Positions 33,714-42,730 of a stretch of DNA of 64,000 bases are shown in pieces. The stretch is from NCBI GenBank assembly GCA_965267475.1, contig OZ254079.1, positions 124,001 to 188,000 on the forward strand, read 5' to 3'. The translations under genes and the position numbers were made by a program. Below the pieces are notes generated by a model. It searched no databases, was not told where the DNA came from, and worked only from the letters and a program-made list of their open reading frames with translations. Numbering within the stretch: position 1 is the stretch's first letter; each line of letters starts with the position of its first letter. The DNA is from JBCBKU01 sp965267475. Lineage in GTDB: Bacteria; Pseudomonadota; Alphaproteobacteria; Rhodobacterales; Rhodobacteraceae.

Positions 33714-34316
33714 TTACCCGTCGCCGCGGCGCGCCCAGGCGGCTTTGTATGCAGGCCGGTCGCGTAACCTTTTGCCATAGTCGCGCAGGCCCCGCGGGTT
33801 CGAAGTCAGCTTTGCGCCGACACCCCAGTTCAGGCAGTGAAGGGCGACGATGTCCGGAATGGTCATCCGGTCGCCCATCAGATACGGACCATCGCCCAGC
33901 ATGGCCGTCAGCCGCGTTTCGGCTCGTGCGACTTCCCACCTCAGGGTGTCCGCGATCTGCGGCAGTCGCAAATCCGTGGGCAGACCGAAACTGTGCTTCG
34001 TCAGCGTGAAAATCACGCCGTCCAGATCGTCGATCAGAAAGTTGGTGATGGCATCCTGGCGGGCGCGTTCCTCTGTGCCGGGCGGAAAGGTCAATTGCCC
34101 GTGCTTGTCGGCCAAATAGGTCAGGATCGCGATGGAATCGGTCAACGCCGTCTCGCCATCCAGCAGAACGGGGATCTTTCCCAGCGGATTATAGGCCAGC
34201 ACTTCGGGGGCATGCGGGCGCACGTCGATATGGTCATAGGGCTGGCCAAGCTCATCCAGCATCCAGGCCACGCGGAACCCGCGCGACCGCAAACCGCCGA
34301 TCAGGGTATAGGTCAT
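33714..34316 (-). CDS. Glutathione S-transferase family protein
   Basis: A 200-residue cytoplasmic GST. The N-terminal thioredoxin-fold part begins YTLIGGLRSRGFRVAWML with a probable catalytic serine in the RSRG segment, and holds NPLGKIPVLLDGETALTDSIAILTYLAD, the glutathione-binding cis-proline and DS motifs. The C-terminal helical domain has the folding signature MTIPDIVALH. An AGGAGG motif overlapping the end of holA precedes the ATG, so it is the third gene of an lptE-holA-GST transcript. Substrate unknown. Confidence 0.9.
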   Translation of the reverse strand: MTYTLIGGLRSRGFRVAWMLDELGQPYDHIDVRPHAPEVLAYNPLGKIPVLLDGETALTDSIAILTYLADKHGQLTFPPGTEERARQDAITNFLIDDLDGVIFTLTKHSFGLPTDLRLPQIADTLRWEVARAETRLTAMLGDGPYLMGDRMTIPDIVALHCLNWGVGAKLTSNPRGLRDYGKRLRDRPAYKAAWARRGDG

Positions 34317-34325
34317 CGCATCCTC

Positions 34326-35351
34326 CTATCTTTGCCGCCCAAGCATGGCGAGCCGCACGAAACTGCGCTCCAGAACCGCCATGGCTGGCGCCCGTTGGGC
34401 CGAGCGCAGCGTCAGGTCGGTATCAACCAGGATCCCCAGAGCAGTCTCCAGTTTCGCGGCGCCCCAGGATTGCGCCTGTCGCGTCATCCGGTTGCGGCGG
34501 GGCCCAAATACCGGCGGGCGAAGCTTCCCGATCCCCTCCGCCGGGCCGCCAGGCGCCGAGGCCGCTGCATAAAGCTGCCGGAAATGGCGCGCCGCGCCGA
34601 TGCACAGCCCCACAGGCTGGACGCCCTGCGCTTCCAGCCGGTTCAGAAGCGGTCCGATCTCACCCGGTCGCGCCTCGGCCACGACATTCAGAATATCGTC
34701 GAGATCCGCCTCGGTCGACGCTGGCGCCACCGCCATCACGTCTTCCTCGGTGACCGGTGCGCTGTCCCCCAGTTTGTACAAGGCCAGCTTTTCCAGCGTC
34801 TGCCGGAAATCGCCGGGATCAAGCGCATGGGCCAGTGCTTCGATGGCGGTCATGGCGTCGCGCGGGATCTCGGACAGACCCGCGCGCGATATTTCCGCTT
34901 CAATCTCGGCCCGGCCCATCGGGTCGTCATAGATCGCGGCGGCGAAGGCGTTCGGGTGACCTTCGAAGATCTTCCGAAGCGCGGACCGCGCCGCAAGGGA
35001 TCCCGCCGTCACGACAAGGGTCGCATCCCCGTCCCGCCAGTCCGTCAAGGCCGCCTCGACCGGCTTGGCGACCTGATCGGTCGCGTCTTCCAGAAAGACA
35101 ACGCGATGGCCGGGGAAGAAGCCTTGCGCCTTCAGACCGTCGGCCAACAGCGCGGGGTCCTTCCGGACCTCTGCGGCGGGCAGTCGGGTCAGGCGCATTT
35201 CCTCTTCGCCCGCAGGACCTACCAGCGCCGCGATCACCTCTTGCCGCTTCAGCGCCACCCGCATGGCATCGCCGCCATAGATCAACAGCCCAGATTTGGT
35301 CAGGTCAGGCCGCGCGAAATAGGCCGGGGCATCGCGGGGTGACAGCTTCAC
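34326..35351 (-). CDS. holA: DNA polymerase III subunit delta
   Basis: The 341-residue delta subunit of the clamp loader, which opens the beta sliding clamp. It opens MKLSPRDAPAYFARPDL and has the family's GLLIYGGDAMRVALKRQEVIAAL and DPGDFRQTLEKLALY segments; it lacks a Walker A motif, as delta should. The GTG at 35351 overlaps the lptE stop by four bases (GTGA), so I chose it over the TTG three codons upstream. The lptE-holA pair is conserved across alphaproteobacteria and supports both calls. Confidence 0.93.
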   Translation of the reverse strand: MKLSPRDAPAYFARPDLTKSGLLIYGGDAMRVALKRQEVIAALVGPAGEEEMRLTRLPAAEVRKDPALLADGLKAQGFFPGHRVVFLEDATDQVAKPVEAALTDWRDGDATLVVTAGSLAARSALRKIFEGHPNAFAAAIYDDPMGRAEIEAEISRAGLSEIPRDAMTAIEALAHALDPGDFRQTLEKLALYKLGDSAPVTEEDVMAVAPASTEADLDDILNVVAEARPGEIGPLLNRLEAQGVQPVGLCIGAARHFRQLYAAASAPGGPAEGIGKLRPPVFGPRRNRMTRQAQSWGAAKLETALGILVDTDLTLRSAQRAPAMAVLERSFVRLAMLGRQR

Positions 35352-35833
35352 GCCGCCCAATCCGCTTCGGTCGCCAAAAGGCGCGTCACGATCTTGTCGG
35401 CCAGGATGACCATAAGCCGATCCCGCGCATCGCGCCGGGCCGCCCTGGTCGAAATCGGCGAGCCCGTGTTCGAATAAGAGGTGAAGCTTTCCACGCGCCC
35501 TGCGGTGACCTGCCGCCCGTCCAAGATATCGATCAGCTGATACTCAACGGCGCCAAGCACCGAAAACCGAGTGATGGCGGCCTCCGGAGTGATCGCAAGC
35601 GCGTCTTCCTCGATCGAGATTCGGGCTCCCATCGAAAAGCGCGGGCCGTCAGCCTGACCTAGCCGCGCCTCAAGCTGCCGGACCAACTCGAACCCCACGG
35701 CATCGCGTGGCGCGTCGATCAGGATCTTGCCGCGCAACGCCTCGGCGTCTCCGCCAGGGGCGAAGACCGGCTCGAACCCGCAGGCCGCCAGAAGCGGCAG
35801 ACCCCCAAGCACAATTCGACGCGTGACCGGCAT
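35348..35833 (-). CDS. lptE: LPS assembly lipoprotein LptE
   Basis: A 161-residue outer-membrane lipoprotein that plugs the LptD barrel for lipopolysaccharide insertion. The signal peptide MPVTRRIVLGGLPLLAAC gives lipidated C18, followed by GFEPVFAPGG, the standard LptE beginning, and then FELVRQLEARLG and VLGAVEYQLIDILDG. Its stop overlaps the holA start. In related genomes leuS usually lies directly before it; here a fatty acid desaturase gene in the opposite orientation separates the two. The ATG at 35833 is preferred to a TTG four codons upstream. Confidence 0.9.
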   Translation of the reverse strand: MPVTRRIVLGGLPLLAACGFEPVFAPGGDAEALRGKILIDAPRDAVGFELVRQLEARLGQADGPRFSMGARISIEEDALAITPEAAITRFSVLGAVEYQLIDILDGRQVTAGRVESFTSYSNTGSPISTRAARRDARDRLMVILADKIVTRLLATEADWAA

Positions 35834-35958
35834 GACGCTCCCCAAACTCGATGCGCCTGATCCTCACCCCGGATGCACTAAGTTTCAAGGCCAATGCGCG
35901 CGCAGGACGGACCTGCTCGGATTGACGCCGTCAGATGGCGGGCCCTAGTCTCAAGCCC

Positions 35959-37029
35959 ATGCCGAGGGATTATGATCTGACGGGTGAAGACGGGCGCCGC
36001 GCGGTCGAGGCGGGGCTGTCCAATCCGTCCTGGTACCGGCCGAATGTCCCGCCCGAGACGATCCGCGCCCTGATGCAGAAATCCGATGGGCGCGCACTGC
36101 GGGACACCATGATCTGGCTGGGCGCGATGGCCCTGTTCGCGGGCCTTGGCATAGCGCTTTGGCCCAGTTGGTGGTCTGTGCCGTTCTGGCTGGCCTATGG
36201 TGTCTTGTACGGGTCCGGATCGGACGCGCGCTGGCACGAATGCGGGCACCGAACAGCGTTCAAAACGGGATGGATGAACGAGGTCGTGTATCAGATCGCC
36301 AGCTTCATGCTGATGCGCAACCCAGTCGTCTGGCGCGCCAGCCATGTTCGCCATCACACTGATACGATCATCGTGGGCCGCGACCCGGAAATCGTGGCCA
36401 TGCGCCCACCCGATTTGGCCCGACTGGTGGCGAACCTTTTCGGATTGGTCGACCTTTGGCAATTCATCCCGCGCATGGTGCTGCACGCAAGCGGACGGCT
36501 CCACCCAGAAGAGATGACCTTTGTCCGCGACACCGATATCCCGAAGGTGATCCGAACCGCCCGGATCTGGATCGCGATCTACGCAAGCGTGATCGGACTG
36601 GCGATCTGGCTGGGATCCGTCTTGCCGTTGATGGTTGTGGGCGGACCCAAGATTTTCGGATCCTGGCACATGGTGATGACCGGTGTCCTGCAACATCTGG
36701 GACTGGCGGAAAACGTCACGGATCACCGGCTGAACACGCGCACCGTGCTGATGAACCCGATCAGCCGGTTCATCTATCTCAACATGAATTACCACCTGGA
36801 GCACCACATGTTCACGATGGTGCCCTATTACCGGCTTCCCGACCTGCATAAGCTGATCAGGCAGGATGTGCCCGCGCCCGAGCCGTCAATCTGGGCGGCT
36901 TACCGTCGGCTCTTGCCGGTGCTCCGGCGACAATTGCGCGATGAAGATGCGGTGATCATCCCGGATTTGCCCGACACGGCAAAACCCTATCGGCAGGAAG
37001 TCGATGCGCTTCGGCCCTTTGCGATGTGA
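35959..37029 (+). CDS. Fatty acid desaturase family protein
   Basis: A 356-residue membrane di-iron desaturase. Three histidine boxes are intact: HECGH (H93-H97), HVRHH (H129-H133) and HLEHH near residues 280-284. Hydrophobic segments lie at about 52-88 and 195-225. The pattern fits the FA_desaturase family that acts on acyl lipids or on hydrocarbon and sterol-like chains; regiospecificity cannot be read. An in-frame ATG at 35935 is an alternative start, and neither has a good ribosome binding site. The gene lies opposite in direction to leuS and lptE, which flank it. Confidence 0.88.
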   Translation: MPRDYDLTGEDGRRAVEAGLSNPSWYRPNVPPETIRALMQKSDGRALRDTMIWLGAMALFAGLGIALWPSWWSVPFWLAYGVLYGSGSDARWHECGHRTAFKTGWMNEVVYQIASFMLMRNPVVWRASHVRHHTDTIIVGRDPEIVAMRPPDLARLVANLFGLVDLWQFIPRMVLHASGRLHPEEMTFVRDTDIPKVIRTARIWIAIYASVIGLAIWLGSVLPLMVVGGPKIFGSWHMVMTGVLQHLGLAENVTDHRLNTRTVLMNPISRFIYLNMNYHLEHHMFTMVPYYRLPDLHKLIRQDVPAPEPSIWAAYRRLLPVLRRQLRDEDAVIIPDLPDTAKPYRQEVDALRPFAM

Positions 37030-37052
37030 CCCCCCGTTCGCCAGGGCGCTGG

Positions 37053-37121
37053 AATTTTTCGACGCGAAAAATTTGTCCGGAAAACGACACGTTTTCCGTT
37101 ACGGAATTTGTGTCAAATTCC
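37053..37121. repeat. Three perfect hairpins in tandem
   Basis: Between the convergent desaturase and leuS genes lie three perfect inverted repeats with three-base loops: 37053-37073 (AATTTTTCG-ACG-CGAAAAATT), 37079-37097 (GGAAAACG-ACA-CGTTTTCC) and 37103-37121 (GGAATTTG-TGT-CAAATTCC). Five-base linkers TGTCC and GTTAC separate them. The block is AT-rich in a GC-rich setting. They may work as a two-way terminator array or as 3'-end protectors; the function is not known. Confidence 0.75.
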
Positions 37122-37135
37122 GGCTCCGCCCGGGA

Positions 37136-39673
37136 TCAGAGGACCACATTTACGATGCGGCCCGGCACGACGATCAGCTTCCTGGGCTGGCCCCCGTCCA
37201 GCGCTTTCCGAACGGCCGGATCCTCCAGCACCAGCGCCTCGATCGCAGCCTTGTCCAGATCCTTGGCCACGGTCAGTTCCGACCGCCGCTTGCCGTTCAC
37301 CTGGATCGGCAGGGTCACCGTGTCTTCGACCAGGTAGGCCTCGTCCGCCTTGGGCCAGGGCGCCTCGGCGCAAAGACCTGCGCCGCCCTGGTGATCCCAG
37401 ATGTCCTCGGCCAGATGCGGCGTCATCGGCGCCATCAGTTGCGCCAGCGTCATGACCGCCTGCCGCTGAACGGCGTGGCTGGCCTTTGACTTCTGTAGCA
37501 CTCCGGTAAAGGCATAGAGCCGAGCGATGGCGGCATTAAAGCCGAAGCTTTCAATCCCCATCGTCACGTCATGGATTGTTTTGTGCATGGCGCGCAGAAG
37601 GTCTTCGTCGCCTTCGCCTGCCGCAGACTTGTCCATCGCGCCGATCCGGTCGCACAAGGCCCAGACCCGGGCCAGATGCTTGTGCGCGGCCTCGGCCCCG
37701 GCTGCCGTCCATTCAACGTCCCGTTCGGGCGGCGAGTCGGACAGCACGAACCACCGGGCCGTGTCAGCGCCATAGCGGTCGATGATCACGGTCGGGTCGA
37801 CGACGTTTTTCTTCGACTTCGACATCTTGGCCGAAGGAATGATCTCAACCTCGGTCCCGTCGGCAAGTGTTCCGCCCGTCACATCTTCCGGCAGGTGATA
37901 GACCGGACGGCCATCATCGTCGCGGGTCTGATAGATCTCATGCGTCACCATGCCCTGGGTGAACAGCGCGTCGAACGGCTCATCGCAGCCTTGTGGCAGA
38001 TGCGTGGTCGCACGCATCGCGCGGGCAAAGAAGCGCGAATAGAGAAGGTGCAAGATCGCGTGTTCGACCCCGCCGATATACTGGTCGACATTCATCCAGT
38101 AATCGGCCTCATCGATATCGGTCGGCGTCTCGGCCCGGGGTGCCGTGAACCGCGCGAAGTACCAGGACGAATCCACGAAGGTGTCCATCGTATCGGTTTC
38201 GCGCTTGGCGGGCTTGCCGCATTTCGGGCATGGCACGTCGCGCCAGGTCGGATGCCAGTCCAGCGGGTTGCCGGGCCGGTCAAAGGTCACGTCCTGCGGC
38301 AATTCGACCGGCAGGTTTTCCTTCTTCTCAGGCACCACGCCGCAGTCATCGCAATGGACGACGGGGATCGGGCAGCCCCAATACCGCTGCCGTGAAAGAC
38401 CCCAGTCGCGCAGACGGAACTTGGTTTTTGCCGTGCCGAGGCCCTTGGTTTCAAACCAGTCGATCGTGGCGTCGATGCCCTGCTGGCTGGTCACCTCGGC
38501 AATGCCTGCGAAGTGGTCGATATAGGCCACCGTCTCGGACTTCGCTGGAACCAGGGCCTCATTGCCGACCTCGGTCGCATCACCGGGCATGTAAAAGGCA
38601 TTCTGGACGTGAAGATCGTATTTGCGGGCAAAATCGAGGTCGCGCTGGTCATGCGCCGGGCAGCCGAATACGGCCCCGGTGCCGTATTCCATCAAGACGA
38701 AGTTCCCTACCCAAACCGGCAGTTCCTTCTCGGGCCAGACGGGATGTTTCACTGTGATGCCGGTGTCAATGCCCTTCTTCTCGGCCTTTTCCATCGCGGC
38801 CTCGGTCGTGTCCATCTTCCGCGTCTCAGCGATGAAATCGGCCAACTCCGCGTTTGTATCAGCCAAGCCGCGCGACACCGGGTGTTCGGGCGAGATTGCG
38901 ACAAAGCTCGCGCCCCGCAAAGTATCGGGCCGCGTCGAATAGCATGTGATCGCGTCACCGCCATCGGTGCGATGGAATGGGATTTCGATCCCCCGCGATT
39001 TGCCGATCCAGTTTTCCTGCATCAGGCGGACCTTGGCAGGCCAATTGTCGAGCGTGCCAAGCGCGTCCAACAAGTCCTCGGCCATGTCAGAGATCTTGAA
39101 GAACCACTGGGTCAGCTCGCGGCGTTCCACCTCGGCACCCGAACGCCAACCCTTGCCGTCAATCACCTGTTCATTGGCCAGAACGGTCATATCGACCGGG
39201 TCCCAGTTCACGACCGCGGCCTTGCGGTCCACCAGACCTTTTTCCAGGAAGTCGAGGAAAAGCGCCTGTTGCTGGCCATAGTATTCTGGGTCACAGGTCG
39301 CGAATTCACGGCTCCAATCCAGCGACAGGCCAAGCCGCTGAAACTGCGCCTTCATGTTGGCGATATTGGCATAGGTCCAGTCGCCGGGATGGATCTTCTT
39401 TTCAATCGCCGCGTTCTCCGCAGGCAGACCGAAAGCGTCCCACCCCATCGGGTGCAGCACGGCGTGGCCGGTGGCCTTCTTATAGCGCGCAACGACGTCG
39501 CCCATGCCATAATTCCGGACATGCCCGATATGCAGGTTCCCGGACGGATAGGGAAACATTTCAAGGACATAGTACTTGGGTTTGGACGGATCGCGGACAG
39601 CTCTGAACGTGCCGGCCTCGTCCCAGGCGGCCTGCCATTTGGGCTCAATCGTCGAAGGGTCATAGCGGGTCAT
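37136..39673 (-). CDS. leuS: Leucyl-tRNA synthetase
   Basis: An 845-residue class Ia synthetase that charges tRNA-Leu. The HIGH motif is in PYPSGNLHIGHVRNY (about residues 41-55), the KMSKS motif is AKMSKSKKNV near residue 615, and the CP1 editing domain is present between them (YGTGAVFGCPAHDQRD). A C-terminal anticodon-binding and tail region completes it. The frame is open 24 codons upstream, but MTRYDPSTIEPKWQ at 39673 is the family start. The DUF3576 lipoprotein gene precedes it on the same strand, as is usual in this order. Confidence 0.98.
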   Translation of the reverse strand: MTRYDPSTIEPKWQAAWDEAGTFRAVRDPSKPKYYVLEMFPYPSGNLHIGHVRNYGMGDVVARYKKATGHAVLHPMGWDAFGLPAENAAIEKKIHPGDWTYANIANMKAQFQRLGLSLDWSREFATCDPEYYGQQQALFLDFLEKGLVDRKAAVVNWDPVDMTVLANEQVIDGKGWRSGAEVERRELTQWFFKISDMAEDLLDALGTLDNWPAKVRLMQENWIGKSRGIEIPFHRTDGGDAITCYSTRPDTLRGASFVAISPEHPVSRGLADTNAELADFIAETRKMDTTEAAMEKAEKKGIDTGITVKHPVWPEKELPVWVGNFVLMEYGTGAVFGCPAHDQRDLDFARKYDLHVQNAFYMPGDATEVGNEALVPAKSETVAYIDHFAGIAEVTSQQGIDATIDWFETKGLGTAKTKFRLRDWGLSRQRYWGCPIPVVHCDDCGVVPEKKENLPVELPQDVTFDRPGNPLDWHPTWRDVPCPKCGKPAKRETDTMDTFVDSSWYFARFTAPRAETPTDIDEADYWMNVDQYIGGVEHAILHLLYSRFFARAMRATTHLPQGCDEPFDALFTQGMVTHEIYQTRDDDGRPVYHLPEDVTGGTLADGTEVEIIPSAKMSKSKKNVVDPTVIIDRYGADTARWFVLSDSPPERDVEWTAAGAEAAHKHLARVWALCDRIGAMDKSAAGEGDEDLLRAMHKTIHDVTMGIESFGFNAAIARLYAFTGVLQKSKASHAVQRQAVMTLAQLMAPMTPHLAEDIWDHQGGAGLCAEAPWPKADEAYLVEDTVTLPIQVNGKRRSELTVAKDLDKAAIEALVLEDPAVRKALDGGQPRKLIVVPGRIVNVVL

Positions 39674-39787
39674 GGAACGGGCCTTGAAACTCAGATGGGG
39701 GCGAGATGTAGCGAGGTGATGGGCTCGGGTCCAGCGCCCGCGCATTCGTGGGCTGCCAGGACGCGAAACCTTGCGAAGGCTGTCGGT

Positions 39788-40297
39788 CTATAGATCTTCG
39801 TCGCGGATCCGGAGTTCGCGGGCCCGCGTCAGGATCGCATCCTCGATGGCCCGCGTCGTCTCAAGCCCGACCGGGCCCGAACGTGTTCGAAGCGAAACGC
39901 GCAGCGACCGCGCGTCCAGGGCCGGATCCTGTACGAAGACGGTTCCGGCATAAGCGCGCCCAGATCCCGGCGGTGTCCCGAACCCATAGACGATGATCCC
40001 CGAGAACGGGTCCACAGCCTCGATCGGCATGAAATCCAGAATATCGAGCGATGCGTTCCAGATGTACCGGTTCACCTCGACCGTCGTATTCGGATCATCG
40101 ACATTGGCGAACAGATCGAAGATTGTCTCGCGGTTCTGTACGCGTCCTGTAGGCGTGTTCTGAAACTGTTCCTGCTGGGCCTCGTTCTGGATCCCATCGG
40201 TATCGGAATTGAAGAAATCCCGCACCCGCCCGCAGCCCGTCAGCACCAGGCAAATCGCTAATATTCCTAGCGTTTTTGCTGCGAATCCCCTGGTCAT
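39788..40297 (-). CDS. DUF3576 family lipoprotein
   Basis: A 169-residue lipoprotein of the DUF3576 family. The signal peptide ends in the lipobox LTGC, lipidating C22 (…CLVLTGC-GRVRDF). The mature part has ETIFDLFANVDDPNTTVEVNRYIWNASLDILDFMPIEAVDPFSGIIVYG in pieces that are strongly conserved in alphaproteobacteria. The function is not known; a cell-envelope role is inferred from the lipid anchor and from its constant place before leuS. It lies 114 bases upstream of leuS. Confidence 0.88.
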   Translation of the reverse strand: MTRGFAAKTLGILAICLVLTGCGRVRDFFNSDTDGIQNEAQQEQFQNTPTGRVQNRETIFDLFANVDDPNTTVEVNRYIWNASLDILDFMPIEAVDPFSGIIVYGFGTPPGSGRAYAGTVFVQDPALDARSLRVSLRTRSGPVGLETTRAIEDAILTRARELRIRDEDL

Positions 40298-40541
40298 GCG
40301 ACACCCTCACCGATCCAAACTTGGGTCGTGGTACCGGAGGTCTTGGGCGCGAACAAGGTGGTTTGGCCGGAAATCCCGTGTGCCACGGCATGCCGACTGT
40401 GGCATCGGTGCACCATTAACCATGGCAAATCTAAGGCAAGTTGCGGGTTTTCTTGCATTCATCGGTTGGTAGGGCGACACAAGCTCATACCCAGTTCGCT
40501 GAGTCTTGCTGGGGTAAACCTTTGAACACGAGGGAAACGAA
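40298..40541 (+). promoter_or_regulatory. Porin upstream region
   Basis: This 244-base gap divides the DUF3576 gene from the porin gene. GAGGGAAACGAA before the porin ATG is the ribosome binding site. At 40381-40404 there is a nested dyad (TGCCAC ... GTGGCA enclosing CGGCATGCCG), a possible regulator site for the porin. A promoter must lie here, but I could not fix -35 and -10 boxes. Confidence 0.4.
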
Positions 40542-41444
40542 ATGAAGAAGGTTCTTCTAGCTACGACCGCACTGGTTGTTTCGGCGGGCGTCGCCCAGGC
40601 CGAACTCAACCTCAGCGGTTCGGCGAACGTTGGTGTGACATACGACGAAAGCCGCACGACTGACGAACTGCGCCTGCAGTACGAAGTCGACTTTGGCGTC
40701 TCGGGCGCCACGATGACCGACAGCGGCATCGCTGTTGGTGCATCGATCGACCTTGATTCCGCAATCGACAGCGCGACAGGCGATCCTGCGACCACAACTG
40801 TGGACACAGGAACAGCCACGGGTTCGACCGAGATTGACCCCGGCATCACCGATCCTGAGATCTTCATCTCGGGCGCATTTGGTACAGCAACATTCGGCGC
40901 CGTTGACGTTGCAACCGACGGTCAGGGCATCCCTGACGCTGGCTTCGACGACATTGGCCTTGACGATGCTGCCGATGGCGGCCGCGTTGTTGGTTCTGCG
41001 AACATCCACTACACCTATACGTTCCAGGACTTCGGCATCGTTCTGTCGTACCACACGATCCTGGACGACTATGGTATCCTGCTTCAGTACAACGGCCCGA
41101 CCTTCTCGGTTGGCCTTGGTTACGCTGACGATGACGATGGCGCAGATGCCTTCACCATCGACGGTGCAGTCACACTGCCCGGCATCAGCCAGGGCGGCGA
41201 CGTGACTGTCGAAGCCATCTATACCGACAACAGCGCTTCGGGCGACCACTACGGTCTTTCGGTCGCATACGACCTCGGCGCGACAAACGTTGTGGCAGTT
41301 GTCAGCGACAGCGACGCTTCGACCGACACCACATTCGGTGTTGGCGCGTCCATGGACCTCGGCGGCGGCGTTTCGGTTGCTGGTGCAATCGGCTCGGTCG
41401 ACGGCGACTTCAAAGCCGACTTCGGTATCACGATGTCGTTCTAA
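40542..41444 (+). CDS. Outer-membrane porin (Rhodobacter type)
   Basis: A 300-residue trimeric-type porin. The signal peptide is MKKVLLATTALVVSAGVAQA, cleaved before ELNLSGSANVGVTYD, which is the usual start of Rhodobacterales porins. The mature chain alternates polar and nonpolar residues, is very acidic (many Asp and Thr in loops such as TATGSTEIDPGITDPEIFI) and ends FGITMSF with a terminal phenylalanine. Codon usage differs visibly from neighbours (more GCA, GTT and ACA), typical of a highly expressed gene. A strong terminator follows at 41470. Confidence 0.93.
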   Translation: MKKVLLATTALVVSAGVAQAELNLSGSANVGVTYDESRTTDELRLQYEVDFGVSGATMTDSGIAVGASIDLDSAIDSATGDPATTTVDTGTATGSTEIDPGITDPEIFISGAFGTATFGAVDVATDGQGIPDAGFDDIGLDDAADGGRVVGSANIHYTYTFQDFGIVLSYHTILDDYGILLQYNGPTFSVGLGYADDDDGADAFTIDGAVTLPGISQGGDVTVEAIYTDNSASGDHYGLSVAYDLGATNVVAVVSDSDASTDTTFGVGASMDLGGGVSVAGAIGSVDGDFKADFGITMSF

Positions 41445-41469
41445 TCGATCCTAAGATCGATCTGAATTT

Positions 41470-41500
41470 GGGCAGGCCTTCGGGCCTGCCCTTTTCTTTT
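41470..41500 (+). terminator. Rho-independent terminator of the porin gene
   Basis: GGGCAGGCC-TTCG-GGCCTGCCC is a perfect nine-base stem with a stable TTCG tetraloop, followed by TTTTCTTTT. It begins 26 bases after the porin stop. Confidence 0.95.
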
Positions 41501-41526
41501 GCGCAATCCCGTGCACATCTCGGCCC

Positions 41527-42183
41527 ATGGCATTGGATGACATAAAGGCCGCCATCGCGGCCTCCGAAGCGAAAGCGGGCCGCAAGGCCGGATCGGTCGA
41601 GTTGATCGCCGTTTCCAAAAAGCAACCCGAAGACCTGATCGAGGCGGTGCTGCAATCAGGCCATCGCATTTTTGGCGAAAACCGGGTGCAGGAAGCCGCG
41701 GGCCGTTGGCCGCCGCTTAGGGAACGCTTCGACGGGATTTCCCTTCACCTGATTGGGCCCCTTCAAACGAACAAGGCCCGTCAAGCCATGGGGCTGGTCG
41801 ATGCCATCCACTCTGTTGATCGCCCGAAGCTTGCCAAAGCCATCGCGCGGATTGCGCAAGAAGACGGGGCATGCCCAGGCCTCTTTGTCCAGGTGAACAC
41901 CGGGGAAGAGCCGCAAAAGGCCGGTGTCCTTCCTCAAGATGCCGATGCCTTTGTGGCCGAATGCCGCGCCATGGATCTGCCTGTACGGGGGCTCATGTGC
42001 CTTCCCCCGATCGATGAAGAGCCGACCCTGCATTTTGCGCTGCTGGCCAAGATCGCCGCCCGCAACGACCTGGACGGGTTGTCGATGGGTATGAGCGGTG
42101 ATTTTGAACGGGCGATCGCGCAAGGGGCCACCCATGTGCGCGTCGGATCAGCGATATTCGGGGAACGGCCACCAGCGCTGTAA
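41527..42183 (+). CDS. YggS family pyridoxal-phosphate homeostasis protein
   Basis: A 218-residue PLP-binding protein of the YggS/PLPBP/PROSC family, a TIM-barrel alone without catalytic partner domain. The PLP lysine lies in ELIAVSKKQPEDLIEA, and FGENRVQEA, HLIGPLQTNKARQA and LSMGMSGDFERAIAQGATHVRVGSAIFG are the family signatures. It buffers free PLP and influences amino-acid and PLP balance. It is a single gene between the porin terminator and the convergent L,D-transpeptidase gene. Confidence 0.95.
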   Translation: MALDDIKAAIAASEAKAGRKAGSVELIAVSKKQPEDLIEAVLQSGHRIFGENRVQEAAGRWPPLRERFDGISLHLIGPLQTNKARQAMGLVDAIHSVDRPKLAKAIARIAQEDGACPGLFVQVNTGEEPQKAGVLPQDADAFVAECRAMDLPVRGLMCLPPIDEEPTLHFALLAKIAARNDLDGLSMGMSGDFERAIAQGATHVRVGSAIFGERPPAL

Positions 42184-42231
42184 CCTCTTCTTACCCCCAA
42201 CCGGCCCCAATTCGGGATCGACAGAATACCT

Positions 42232-42726
42232 CTATCCGATGATCAGCCGGGTCCTGTGGCGGATCCGCGTTGCAAGCCACAGAAGGTCGAGGGGCGCCAG
42301 CGCGATACATCCTTCGGTCGGATGGCCCGGTTTCCGCCATCGATGGATGAAGATGGCCGATCCGCGCCCGGGGACCGCATAGGGCCAATTCCAATCGGTC
42401 AGAATGACAAGGTCGTACAAAGGATCAGCCCGAGACAATCGCTCATGGCCAAGGCCGTGCGGCGCCCGCACCATCATGTTGTAATCCGGGTCCTTGGGGT
42501 CGTCCGACCAAAGATCACCCGGCCGGATCGGCAGCGCCCAATCGGCAGGGCGCGCCATGCGGTCAGGACGGTAAAGCATACCGACAAGCCGATGGGTGCC
42601 ACGCGGGGTGGCGCCGTCGCCTTCGCGTTTCTGCCCGCTCAGCCCGCCCCTCCCGATCGCGCAGGGCAAGGTGCGACCAAAAGCCCGCAATCCCCGCGGC
42701 GTCAGAACAAGATCTGTGGCGCGCAT
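42232..42726 (-). CDS. L,D-transpeptidase family protein (YkuD)
   Basis: A 164-residue YkuD-domain protein. The catalytic motif is HRWRKPGHPTEGCIALA, with H and the nucleophile C of the HxxxxxTxGC(I/V) pattern. It starts MRATDLVLTPRGLRAFGRT without a signal peptide, so this is a minimal, apparently cytosolic type whose role in peptidoglycan 3-3 crosslinks is uncertain. It begins 4 bases after soxR on the same strand and is probably cotranscribed with it. Confidence 0.87.
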   Translation of the reverse strand: MRATDLVLTPRGLRAFGRTLPCAIGRGGLSGQKREGDGATPRGTHRLVGMLYRPDRMARPADWALPIRPGDLWSDDPKDPDYNMMVRAPHGLGHERLSRADPLYDLVILTDWNWPYAVPGRGSAIFIHRWRKPGHPTEGCIALAPLDLLWLATRIRHRTRLIIG

Positions 42727-42730
42727 CTGA

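Noticed and set aside
33837..35342. 501-codon plus-strand frame over GST and holA
   Set aside because: It spans two genuine minus-strand genes, has odd composition and no ribosome binding site.
38513..39793. 426-codon plus-strand frame over leuS
   Set aside because: It is antisense to the N-terminal half of a clear leucyl-tRNA synthetase.
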